Shown one piece after another: positions 1 through 5,374 of a DNA stretch of 5,435 nt (position 1 is the stretch's first letter; each line of letters opens with the position of its first letter). Both the position numbers and the translations under genes were made by a program. Source of the DNA: an uncultured Oscillospiraceae bacterium (GTDB taxonomy: Bacteria > Bacillota > Clostridia > Oscillospirales > Oscillospiraceae); assembly GCA_904398675.1 (NCBI GenBank), contig CAJFPI010000237.1, positions 1 through 5,435 on the forward strand. The letters run 5' to 3'. Under the pieces are notes generated by a model. It worked only from the letters and a program-made list of their open reading frames with translations, was not told the DNA's origin and ran no database searches.

Positions 1-416
1 ATCCACTGGGTCCACTTGTAGTAGCTGGGGTCGGTGGTGTTCACCATCCGGTCCCAGTCAAAGGAGTAGCCCAGCATCTTCAGCTGCCTGGTGAAGTTTT
101 CAATATTGTCGTGGGTCACCTTGGCCGGGTGGATATGGTTTTTGATGGCGTAATTCTCCGTGGGCAGGCCGAAGGCGTCATACCCCATGGGGAACAGCAC
201 ATTGTATCCGTCCATCCGCCGTTTCCGTGCCACCACGTCCATGGCGGTATAGGGCCGGGCGTGGCCCACATGGAGGCCCTGGCCGGAGGGATAGGGGAAC
301 TCCACCAGGGCATAAAACTTGGGCTTGTCCGTGTCCCCGGTTTTGCAGGCGAAGGTCTTCTCCTCCTCCCACTTCTTCTGCCATTTCTGCTCAATGGCGG
401 TAAAATCGTACTTCAA
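1..416 (-). CDS. leuS: Leucyl-tRNA synthetase (LeuRS), N-terminal part, runs off left edge
   Basis: Cytoplasmic class I aminoacyl-tRNA synthetase that charges tRNA-Leu with leucine using ATP. Only the first ~138 codons are here; a full LeuRS is roughly 800 residues or more. The translated start (KYDFTAIEQKWQKKW) is typical of LeuRS N-termini. It is followed by FPYPSGQGLHVGHARPYT with the class I HIGH signature as HVGH (about residues 49-52), then GYDAFGLPTENYAIKN and SFDWDR, all parts of the Rossmann catalytic fold. There is no ATG. I chose the TTG at 416 because it puts the start exactly at the family's usual M-K-Y-D/N-F beginning. An in-frame GTG at 425 is the alternative, but AAGGAA (434-429) lies only 3 nt from it, against about 12 nt from the TTG, so neither spacing is ideal. 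The gene normally follows rsfS in one operon; here a lipoprotein cassette separates them and leuS appears to have its own promoter. Confidence 0.95.
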   Translation of the reverse strand, partial: MKYDFTAIEQKWQKKWEEEKTFACKTGDTDKPKFYALVEFPYPSGQGLHVGHARPYTAMDVVARKRRMDGYNVLFPMGYDAFGLPTENYAIKNHIHPAKVTHDNIENFTRQLKMLGYSFDWDRMVNTTDPSYYKWTQW

Positions 417-475
417 TCTGATCACACTTTCCTTGTTTTCTTCCCGCTCTGGCGCGCGGATCCTCATTCCGGGTT

Positions 476-504
476 ATTATATATGAATTTTCCTGAAATT
501 GCAA
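476..504 (-). promoter_or_regulatory. Predicted sigma-A promoter of leuS
   Basis: On the minus strand a perfect -10 TATAAT (481-476) is preceded, after a 17-nt spacer, by TTGCAA (504-499; 4 of 6 matches to TTGACA). Transcription would start near 469, giving a leader of about 45-55 nt. That is too short for a T-box, and none is visible. The TTG of the -35 box belongs to the block shared by both copies of the flanking inverted repeat, so this promoter straddles the cassette/host junction. The match is seen in sequence; activity is inferred. Confidence 0.6.
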
Positions 505-544
505 GAGGGGACAGAAACCGTCCCTTTTCAAGATAAGTAGTGAT
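502..544 (+). repeat. Left copy of inverted repeat with REP-like hairpin
   Basis: Aligned to the reverse complement of 1349-1393 it shares CAAGAGGGGACAG, then TCCCTTTTCAAG, then AGTAGTGAT exactly. The copies differ only in a 6-8 nt centre and a 3-nt spot (ATA versus GAA). Within it, 504-512 can pair with 520-528 as a 9-bp stem with two G-T wobbles around the loop AGAAACC (513-519). Confidence 0.85.
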
Positions 545-566
545 GAACCGAACTCCGTCGGTTTCA
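542..566. other. Small stem-loop next to the left repeat
   Basis: TGAACCGA and TCGGTTTCA form complementary arms with one unpaired base around ACTCCG, directly inside the left inverted repeat. There is no T run on either side, so it is unlikely to be a terminator. No equivalent structure is seen beside the right repeat. Its role is unknown; it may be part of the element's left end. Confidence 0.4.
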
Positions 567-619
567 CCAAATAGCAGTCTCTAACCTCTAAATGGCTGGA
601 TGAAATGTTTTATCATGCC

Positions 620-648
620 TTGCGTAAAACTTTTTTGTATTTTATAAT
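620..648 (+). promoter_or_regulatory. Predicted sigma-A promoter of the lipoprotein gene
   Basis: TTGCGT (620-625), a 17-nt AT-rich spacer and a perfect TATAAT (643-648). The expected start is near 655, leaving about 70 nt of untranslated leader before the ATG. The surrounding DNA from 545 to 708 is AT-rich and holds no gene. Confidence 0.65.
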
Positions 649-710
649 GATAAAAATGAAACATCACAGGAAATTTTGCGTCTATGATAAATAAGAGATC
701 AACTGCATAA

Positions 711-716
711 GGAGGT
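711..716 (+). promoter_or_regulatory. Ribosome binding site of the lipoprotein gene
   Basis: GGAGGT within AAGGAGGT lies 7-8 nt before the ATG at 724. This near-perfect Shine-Dalgarno fixes the start and suggests efficient translation. Confidence 0.8.
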
Positions 717-723
717 CAATAAT

Positions 724-1257
724 ATGAAAAAATTGTGTTTATGCATACTTTTATGGGCGGCGCTTATGTTAGGAGGGTGTTCTACCGGAGACAATCAGGT
801 TACTCAGGAAGAAACTCAGTGGGATAAAATCCCCATGGTGATGGTAGACGGGAACCTTTATTATGATACAGGAAAAGAGAGTACGGGAACCGAGGACAAT
901 GAAACTGCGGATGGGGAGATTACTTCAACTGTAGATGGTTCTGAGACGCCAACAGAAAATGATCAATCTAACTTCGGAGAAGGATTTGCATATCGGCGTA
1001 TAGCAGATGGTACGTTAGAAATCTTTATGAATGAAAAATGGATTGTTTTTGAGCATAGGACAGGAACAGGGAGTCAAGTGCGGTTTGGAGACAGGTGGGT
1101 AGACAGGGACGGCCTTTCCGAAGAAACGCTGGATTGGTTGGCATGGTTTAACAGTCTCTCTGAAGAAGAACAACTGTCTGTGAGTGCAGTTCCCCCGGAT
1201 TTGTTGGAGGAAAGTGGAATTTCAGGCACTGAAGATGCAGAGGCAACATCAAATTGA
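724..1257 (+). CDS. Small predicted surface lipoprotein of unknown function, cassette cargo
   Basis: A 177-residue protein with a lipoprotein signal peptide: Lys2-Lys3, a hydrophobic stretch (about 4-16) and the lipobox LGGC with Cys19 as the expected lipidated residue. The mature protein would be tethered to the outer face of the membrane. After a short linker there is a segment IPMVMVDGNLYYDTGKEST (about 36-54), an acidic Thr/Glu/Asp-rich stretch (55-82), then a more structured part YRRIADGTLEIFMNEKWIVFE (90-110), SQVRFGDRW and a C-terminal helical piece around SEETLDWLAWFNSLSEEEQ. From memory, similar segments occur in small lipoproteins and anchored proteins of gut Clostridia, but I cannot name a family or function. 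It is strongly acidic and tryptophan-rich at its C-terminal half. It has its own promoter, ribosome binding site and terminator, runs opposite to the flanking operon, and uses more AT-rich codons than its neighbours. These features point to acquisition from elsewhere. Confidence 0.85.
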   Translation: MKKLCLCILLWAALMLGGCSTGDNQVTQEETQWDKIPMVMVDGNLYYDTGKESTGTEDNETADGEITSTVDGSETPTENDQSNFGEGFAYRRIADGTLEIFMNEKWIVFEHRTGTGSQVRFGDRWVDRDGLSEETLDWLAWFNSLSEEEQLSVSAVPPDLLEESGISGTEDAEATSN

Positions 1258-1279
1258 AGGCTTATCATTCAGAGTAAAG

Positions 1280-1313
1280 AGGCTCCGCCTATGTTAGGGC
1301 GGAGCCTTTCTTT
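1280..1313 (+). terminator. Intrinsic terminator of the lipoprotein gene
   Basis: A perfect 10-bp stem, AGGCTCCGCC (1280-1289) with GGCGGAGCCT (1298-1307), an 8-nt loop, then TTTCTTT (1307-1313). It lies 22 nt after the stop codon. With the promoter it makes the cargo gene a self-contained unit. Confidence 0.9.
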
Positions 1314-1348
1314 GGTATATTCACCAATGGATTTCAATTTCCCCTGCA

Positions 1349-1393
1349 ATCACTACTTTCCTTGAAAAGGGAGCAGAAACCTGTCCCCTCTTG
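1349..1393 (-). repeat. Right copy of inverted repeat with REP-like hairpin
   Basis: Inverted partner of 502-544. On the minus strand AGAGGGGACAG (1391-1381) can fold against CTGCTCCCTTTT (1376-1365) around a GTTT loop, with one bulged C. The stem followed by a short T run also resembles an intrinsic terminator for transcripts leaving rsfS leftward, though the T tract is short and overlaps the base of the stem. Confidence 0.85.
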
Positions 1394-1475
1394 TCTATCA
1401 CTCGCCGCTAAAGCGATATGCCTCGCAGGCCCAGTTCTTCCGCCTGCCGGGCCGCGTGCCCTGTGGACAATGCCC

Positions 1476-1832
1476 TTATTCCCCCAAAAGCGCCTGCAGG
1501 TCCACCTGCCGGCCGTCCTGCCACAGCCGCTCCAGGGCGTAAAATTCTCTGGCCTCGTTGTTGAACACATGGACCACGACACTGCCGAAGTCCAGCAGTA
1601 CCCATGTGCCGCCCCGGTGCCCCTCCCGGTGGAGCGTGGGCTCACCGGCGGTATTCACCGCCTCCTCCACCGCGTCGCACAGGGCATTGATCTGGGTGTT
1701 GCTGGTGCCGGAGCAAATCACAAAGTAGTCGGCAAGGGTGGTCTGCTCCAGCACATCGATCACTTTGATATCCACGCCCTTTTTGCTGTCAAGGGCCTTG
1801 GCTGCTGTGGCCGCAATCTCCTTTGGCGTCAT
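1476..1832 (-). CDS. rsfS: Ribosomal silencing factor RsfS
   Basis: A 118-residue protein of the RsfS/Iojap family (YqeL in Bacillus, YbeB in E. coli). Family members bind ribosomal protein uL14 on the 50S subunit and block joining with 30S, lowering translation when nutrients are short. Visible signatures are KVIDVLEQTTLADYFVICSG with the following TSNTQINAL (about 23-51) and the C-terminal core GGTWVLLDFGSVVVHVFNNEAREFYALERLW (about 74-104). Length is normal for the family. The ATG is preceded by AAGGAGGAC with 6 nt after GGAGG. It starts 38 bp after the LCP gene, in the same operon. In many Firmicutes leuS follows directly; here about 1.06 kb, including the lipoprotein cassette, lies between. 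The 83 bp between its stop and the right repeat show no gene and only weak dyads without T runs. Confidence 0.95.
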   Translation of the reverse strand: MTPKEIAATAAKALDSKKGVDIKVIDVLEQTTLADYFVICSGTSNTQINALCDAVEEAVNTAGEPTLHREGHRGGTWVLLDFGSVVVHVFNNEAREFYALERLWQDGRQVDLQALLGE

Positions 1833-1870
1833 ATTCGTCCTCCTTATGTTTTGTATATCAGGCCCGTCGG

Positions 1871-3676
1871 TCAGGCCGCAGCGCCGTTCTGGGAGAGAAC
1901 GCCTCCATTATTCCCGTTTCCGTCTGCTGCAGCGGGATCGGCAGGGACATTGCCGGCATCCGCCGCCCCTCCGCTATTCTGGCTGCCGTCCTCCGTTGTG
2001 GAGCCGGAATCCGAAGAGCCGCCCTCCTCTCCGCCGGACGAGGGATCAGCCGGGTCTGTCGTCCCGCCGGGATCTGTTGTGCCACCTGGATCCGTCGTTC
2101 CGCCCGGGTCTGTTGTCCCGCCGGGGTCAGTTGTATCGCCCGGGTCTGTTGAGCCGCCCGGATCTGTCGTCCCGCCGGGATCCGTAGGCGTGGAGGGATC
2201 TGTGGGATTGCTGGGATCCGTGGAGGGATCCGTCTCCGACGGCTCCTCCGTATCCGGGTCCTCCGTCTCATAGTAGCCCACATAGGTGCTGCTGCCGCTC
2301 TTGTAAAAATAGGCCAGGCCGCTGTTGATGTCGCTGATCAGCTGGTTGTGGGCAGTGTCCGCCACCGAGCCGGTGGAGGAGCTGATGGAGCCATCGCTGT
2401 TGATGCGCATGAGATCCAGGTCGCTGAGGGAGATGGTCCCCTCATAGGGGTTCAGATAGGTGTTCACCAGCTCCACCAGGGCGCTTTGCTGGAAGGTGAC
2501 GTAGGACTGGTAGTTGTGCTGGGTCCGGCTGTAGCAGCTGCCGTTGTAGTTGGCGGGCAGCGTGTGGAAGGTGACCTTGTTGGCACTGTCCAGCGTCAGG
2601 GCCTTCTGGGCAAACCAGGCAAGGTTGCCCACAGAGAGGCTGGTCTCCACATGCTCGCTGAACACCTGGACCATAGAGCCGAGATAAGGCAGGTTTTTCA
2701 CCTGGAGAATCTGCTTGGCCGCAGCCACAATGAACTCCTGCTGCATCTCCGTGCGCTTGGTGTTGCTGCCGTCAAAGCCGGCCTCCGTGGCGTAGTGTTC
2801 ATAGCCGGGGGCGTTGTGCCGCCAGCGGATCAGCTGCATGGCCTTGTCCCCGTCCAGCAGCTGGTAACCCTCCTCCAGGTCGATGGTGAAGGGTCCCTTG
2901 GGGTTGGAATCCACATAGTACATGCGGCAGGGCACGTCGAAGTAGACGCCGCCCACCGCCTCCACCAGCTCCCCAACGGCCGCCCAGTCCACCATGACAT
3001 AGAAGTTGGGGTAGACGCCCAGGGTCTTGCGGACCCAGTTCATGGTGTTGTTCACGCCGCCCCAGATGGTGGAGTTGATCTTCTTCACATCCGAGGAGAG
3101 GTTGATCATGGTGTCCCGGGGGATGCTGCAGGCGTTGATCTCCCCGGTGTTGGTGTCAAAGACGATGAGCATCAGCATGTCGGAGTTGTCGTCCATGGTG
3201 GTGCGGCCAATGAGGAGGAAGGTGTAGACCCCCTCCTTCTGGTTGGAGATGTAGTCGGGCAGCTCCTCATCCACATTGATGCCCTCCACCAGGCTGCCAA
3301 GGCCGCCCTCCTCCTCCGGGTCGGCGGTATCGTCGGTTCCACCGGGCGTGATGACAGGAATATCCGGCGCCTTGACATTGGTCACCCACCAGATGGCCCC
3401 GGCGGACAGCAGCACCAGCAGCAGCCCCAGTACGGAACCGCCCACGATCACGCCCACCCGGTGGCGCCGGAAAAACCGCCGCCAGCGTTTGGCAAAGCTC
3501 TCTCCGCTTTTCTCTCCGTCCCGCCGCTGCCTGGGCGGCTTTGCCCCGGATGAGGCGGCGCTGTGAGAGCCGGTCTGGGGCTGTGTTCTCATTGAGGCGT
3601 CCTGCTGCTTTGTCCGGTGAATGCCGGCCTCCCGCTCAGGCTTTGGCGCCTCCCGCTTTCCTCTGTACTGATTCAT
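1871..3676 (-). CDS. LCP (LytR-CpsA-Psr) family cell-wall polymer transferase with Pro/Thr/Gly-rich tail
   Basis: A 601-residue membrane protein. LCP enzymes move wall teichoic acid or capsular polysaccharide from a polyprenyl-diphosphate carrier to peptidoglycan outside the membrane. The layout is: a basic, low-complexity cytoplasmic N-terminus (1-73); one transmembrane helix (about 74-98, VGVIVGGSVLGLLLVLLSAG) after an Arg-rich stop; a short acidic linker; the LCP domain (about 148-325); a further folded region to about 470; then a tail to 601 with seven TDPGG[T/S]-type hexapeptides (498-539) and a Gly/Ser/Asp-rich end. LCP landmarks are DDNSDMLML, SIPRDT (Arg187, Asp188), the phosphate-binding stretch QLIRWRH (Arg284, Arg286) and TKRTEMQQ (Arg308, Gln312-313). 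The last site departs from the usual D-x-G-R-x-x-R-Q-Q. The ATG overlaps the upstream stop as ATGA and has AAGGAAGG just before it, so translation is probably coupled. No LPXTG or recognisable wall-binding domain is seen in the tail. Confidence 0.92.
   Translation of the reverse strand: MNQYRGKREAPKPEREAGIHRTKQQDASMRTQPQTGSHSAASSGAKPPRQRRDGEKSGESFAKRWRRFFRRHRVGVIVGGSVLGLLLVLLSAGAIWWVTNVKAPDIPVITPGGTDDTADPEEEGGLGSLVEGINVDEELPDYISNQKEGVYTFLLIGRTTMDDNSDMLMLIVFDTNTGEINACSIPRDTMINLSSDVKKINSTIWGGVNNTMNWVRKTLGVYPNFYVMVDWAAVGELVEAVGGVYFDVPCRMYYVDSNPKGPFTIDLEEGYQLLDGDKAMQLIRWRHNAPGYEHYATEAGFDGSNTKRTEMQQEFIVAAAKQILQVKNLPYLGSMVQVFSEHVETSLSVGNLAWFAQKALTLDSANKVTFHTLPANYNGSCYSRTQHNYQSYVTFQQSALVELVNTYLNPYEGTISLSDLDLMRINSDGSISSSTGSVADTAHNQLISDINSGLAYFYKSGSSTYVGYYETEDPDTEEPSETDPSTDPSNPTDPSTPTDPGGTTDPGGSTDPGDTTDPGGTTDPGGTTDPGGTTDPGGTTDPADPSSGGEEGGSSDSGSTTEDGSQNSGGAADAGNVPADPAAADGNGNNGGVLSQNGAAA
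2060..2185 (-). repeat. Seven 18-bp in-frame tandem repeats in the LCP tail
   Basis: The stretch encodes seven Thr-Asp-Pro-Gly-Gly-Thr-type hexapeptides (residues 498-539), with single changes in units 2 (Ser) and 3 (Gly to Asp). More degenerate TDPS repeats precede it (residues 482-497, to about 2233). The units differ at several third codon positions, so the array is not a very recent expansion, but 18-bp units in frame could gain or lose copies without frameshift. This is a protein-coding repeat, likely a flexible spacer outside the membrane. Confidence 0.9.
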
Positions 3677-4893
3677 GCAAGCCTTCCTTTCAAGTAATCC
3701 CTCGCACGCACACTGTCGGGATGGAGCGCCATCCCTTTGTCTTTCAAATCACGAACTGCCATGGTAAGTCCCAGGAGCAGCGCCCGGTCCAGGTCCTGAA
3801 ACGCCAGCTGACGCAGCTGGCGCAGGTCGCAGAAGTCCCGGGTGGGCTCGATATAGTCCGCCAGGTACAGGATCTTCTCCAGCAGCGTCATATCCGGCTT
3901 TCCTGTGGTGTGCCAGCGGATGGCGGATACCGCCGCCTCGCTGAGGCCGTACTCCGCCCGGGCCACCGCGGCGCCGGTCTTGGCATGGAGCAGTTTCAGC
4001 TCCTTCTTTTCATATTCATCTAAATCAATGTGATATTTCCGGCACAGGGCCAGCTGCTCCTCCCGCCCCAGCCGCTTGGTGCAGTCGTGGAGCAGGGCGG
4101 CCCGGCGGGCCTCCTCCTCGTCCGCGCCCCAGCGCCGGGCCAGGGCTGCGGCGGTGTCCTCCGTCCCCAGCACATGGGGGATCCGGCTGCCCTTCAAATG
4201 GCTCAGCGCCGCAGGGCGGAGCTTTACCAGGGGCAGGCGGCGCAGATCCTCCGCCGTGCCGTAGAGCCTGTGGCGGAGGATATAGCCGTACACCGGCGGG
4301 GCCAGGTATTTCCCGCCCCTGCAGTCCTCACTGCCCGGGACCTCCTCCGAGAGCAGGGCGCGCAGCTGGGTAGAGGAGATTTCCACAAGCTGGGGGAGCA
4401 CGATGGTGGTCACTCTGGCTCCATAGGTACGCTCCAGATAGTCCCGCTGGGAGCGAAACAGCTCCTCCGTGTCCGATTCACTGCGGCCAAAGGCGCACAG
4501 CCCGCAATAGTCCAGGATCCTCTCCGGATCCCGCCAGCGGTGGAAGGTAAGAAACATATCCGTCCCCATCAAAAGCCAGAGGGTGTCCTTTGGAAATTTC
4601 TGATGGAGCTCCCGCAGGGTGTCCACCGTATAGCTCTTCCCGGCCCGGTGCTGCTCCAGGTCGCTGGCCAGCGCCTCGCCGCGGGGCAGGTCCAGGCAGC
4701 CGGCAGCCAGGCGTACCATCTCCAGCCGATCCTCCGGCGTGGGCGCCCCCTCTCCCAGCGTCTTGTGGGGAGGGATCCCATCGGGAATAAAATACAGCCG
4801 GTCCAGCGCAAGCACCTGCGCGGCATAGCGCGCCGCAGTCATATGCCCCAGGTGGATGGGGTTAAAGGTCCCCCCATAGATGCCGATATTCAT
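3673..4893 (-). CDS. nadD: Fused nicotinate-nucleotide adenylyltransferase (NadD) and HD-domain YqeK hydrolase
   Basis: A 406-residue two-enzyme protein. Residues ~1-205 are NadD, which joins nicotinate mononucleotide and ATP into deamido-NAD: GGTFNPIHLGH (7-17, nucleotidyl-transferase T/HxGH motif), PPHK (41-44), MGTDMF (109-114) and the C-terminal ISSTQLR (172-178). Residues ~225-406 are a YqeK-type HD domain, a family shown to hydrolyse Ap4A-like dinucleoside polyphosphates: His240, the His269-Asp270 pair in ALLHDCTK, His303, His328 in RWHTTGKP, and Asp346 in YLADYIEPTR. All metal-ligand positions appear intact. In Bacillus these are two adjacent genes; here one frame runs through with no stop. 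I chose the ATG at 4893 because it begins exactly at the family start MNIGIYGG and has AGGAG 8 nt upstream. The in-frame GTG at 4911 would bury that ribosome binding site inside the gene. It ends in an ATGA overlap with the LCP gene. The 67 bp upstream separate it from yhbY and contain only a 13-bp palindrome (4930-4942). Confidence 0.95.
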   Translation of the reverse strand: MNIGIYGGTFNPIHLGHMTAARYAAQVLALDRLYFIPDGIPPHKTLGEGAPTPEDRLEMVRLAAGCLDLPRGEALASDLEQHRAGKSYTVDTLRELHQKFPKDTLWLLMGTDMFLTFHRWRDPERILDYCGLCAFGRSESDTEELFRSQRDYLERTYGARVTTIVLPQLVEISSTQLRALLSEEVPGSEDCRGGKYLAPPVYGYILRHRLYGTAEDLRRLPLVKLRPAALSHLKGSRIPHVLGTEDTAAALARRWGADEEEARRAALLHDCTKRLGREEQLALCRKYHIDLDEYEKKELKLLHAKTGAAVARAEYGLSEAAVSAIRWHTTGKPDMTLLEKILYLADYIEPTRDFCDLRQLRQLAFQDLDRALLLGLTMAVRDLKDKGMALHPDSVRARDYLKGRLA

Positions 4894-4960
4894 TCGGTCT
4901 GCTCCTCCCACTCCGCCAATTCTTTAGACGCAGGAATCCTGCAAATAGTTTCCCGTTTTT

Positions 4961-5296
4961 TCAAAATTTCTCCGGTTTCCCGGTCTTTTTTCCGGCCGGC
5001 GCCAGCTGAATTTTCCGCTTGCTCTTGTCGTGCTGCATCCGGTACAGCACAAATTTGGACCCGATCACCTGCACCGGCTCGCTGCGTGTCAGCCGGCCCA
5101 GCTCTTCACAGGCCTCCCGCGCCGTCAGCATGGCGTTTTCCTGCACCTTGCACTTGATGATCTCCCGGGCCTCCAGGGCATCGTCTGCCTGCTTGACCAG
5201 GTTGTCTGTGATCCCGTCCTTACCGATGTGGACGATGGTGTCGATGGTATTGGCAATGCCGCGCAGCTGCGCGCGCTGTTTGCTGGTCAATTCCAT
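4961..5296 (-). CDS. yhbY: YhbY-type ribosome assembly RNA-binding protein
   Basis: A 111-residue CRM-domain (CRS1/YhbY) protein. Family members bind pre-50S ribosomal RNA and assist large-subunit assembly. It shows the standard start (MELTSKQRAQLRGIAN), the KH-like loop IGKDGIT (about 24-30), the central KCKVQENAML and the C-terminal strand QVIGSKFVLYR. The family is about 95-100 residues; the extra 12-15 residues here form a Lys/Pro-rich basic tail (KRKIQLAPAGKKTGKPEKF), plausible for extra RNA contact. The ATG has GGGGAG 8 nt upstream. It heads the visible part of the operon, next to nadD as in many Firmicutes. Confidence 0.93.
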   Translation of the reverse strand: MELTSKQRAQLRGIANTIDTIVHIGKDGITDNLVKQADDALEAREIIKCKVQENAMLTAREACEELGRLTRSEPVQVIGSKFVLYRMQHDKSKRKIQLAPAGKKTGKPEKF

Positions 5297-5342
5297 ATGT
5301 CAATCTCCCCGTTTTCCATACTCCTCATACGTTTTTGCTGTA

Positions 5343-5365
5343 TTCCCGCCCTGCGCGGCGGGGAA
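5343..5365. other. GC-rich stem-loop between the upstream gene and yhbY
   Basis: TTCCCGCC (5343-5350) pairs with GGCGGGGAA (5357-5365) with one bulge around CTGCGC. It lies 9 bp after the stop of the upstream minus-strand gene. On the minus strand it is followed by TACAGC rather than a T run, so it is not a classical terminator. It could slow transcription or stabilise an mRNA end; the role is not shown. Confidence 0.4.
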
Positions 5366-5374
5366 AAGGCGGCT

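Larger units (their letters stand above)
502..1393. mobile_element. Putative non-autonomous insertion cassette carrying a lipoprotein gene
   Basis: This ~890 bp block is visibly AT-richer than both sides, carries a gene opposite to the surrounding operon, and is bounded by long imperfect inverted repeats (502-544 and 1349-1393). It interrupts the usual rsfS-leuS adjacency. Inside are a promoter, one lipoprotein gene and a terminator; no transposase, integrase or recognisable remnant is seen. I found no convincing target-site duplication. The short palindromic hairpins at both ends recall REP elements moved by IS200-like (TnpA/RAYT-type) enzymes, so mobilisation in trans is possible, but that assignment is inference. 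An alternative is that two copies of a dispersed repeat happened to land on either side of an acquired gene. Confidence 0.6.

Noticed and set aside
426..500. T-box or other riboswitch in front of leuS
   Set aside because: The leader from the predicted start is only about 50 nt, with no T-box specifier or antiterminator structure visible.
490..1405. Target-site duplication around the inverted-repeat cassette
   Set aside because: The bases immediately outside 502 and 1393 (GAAATTG versus TCTATCA) do not match; short nearby similarities such as TTGCA and TTCACCAA are within chance.
2060..2185. Regular 18-bp repeats considered as a CRISPR-like array
   Set aside because: There are no unique spacers; the units are directly adjacent, in frame and encode a hexapeptide repeat.
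1362..2273. 303-residue plus-strand frame ending in Pro-Gly-Ser-Val-Val repeats
   Set aside because: The repeats are the antisense reading of the LCP tail repeats, and the rest is antisense to rsfS and runs through the right inverted repeat.
2348..3553. 401-residue open frame on the plus strand opposite the LCP gene
   Set aside because: It lies antisense to a well-supported gene, has a His/Val/Gly-rich composition typical of a shadow frame in GC-rich DNA, and no convincing ribosome binding site or domain.
4930..4942. Palindrome GCAGGAATCCTGC between yhbY and nadD
   Set aside because: The 6-bp arms with a 1-nt centre cannot form a normal hairpin loop, and there is no T run; it could be an operator-like site but nothing supports that.
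4030..5157. 375-residue open frame on the plus strand opposite nadD-yqeK and yhbY
   Set aside because: It spans two real minus-strand genes and their spacer, is rich in Pro/Ala/Arg/Gln without recognisable motifs, and is explained by the GC bias of the opposite strand.
5297..5340. A 13-codon minus-strand micro-ORF starting ATGAGGAGTATG and overlapping the yhbY start
   Set aside because: It is too short to judge and has no clear ribosome binding site of its own; its sequence mainly reflects the purine-rich Shine-Dalgarno region of yhbY.
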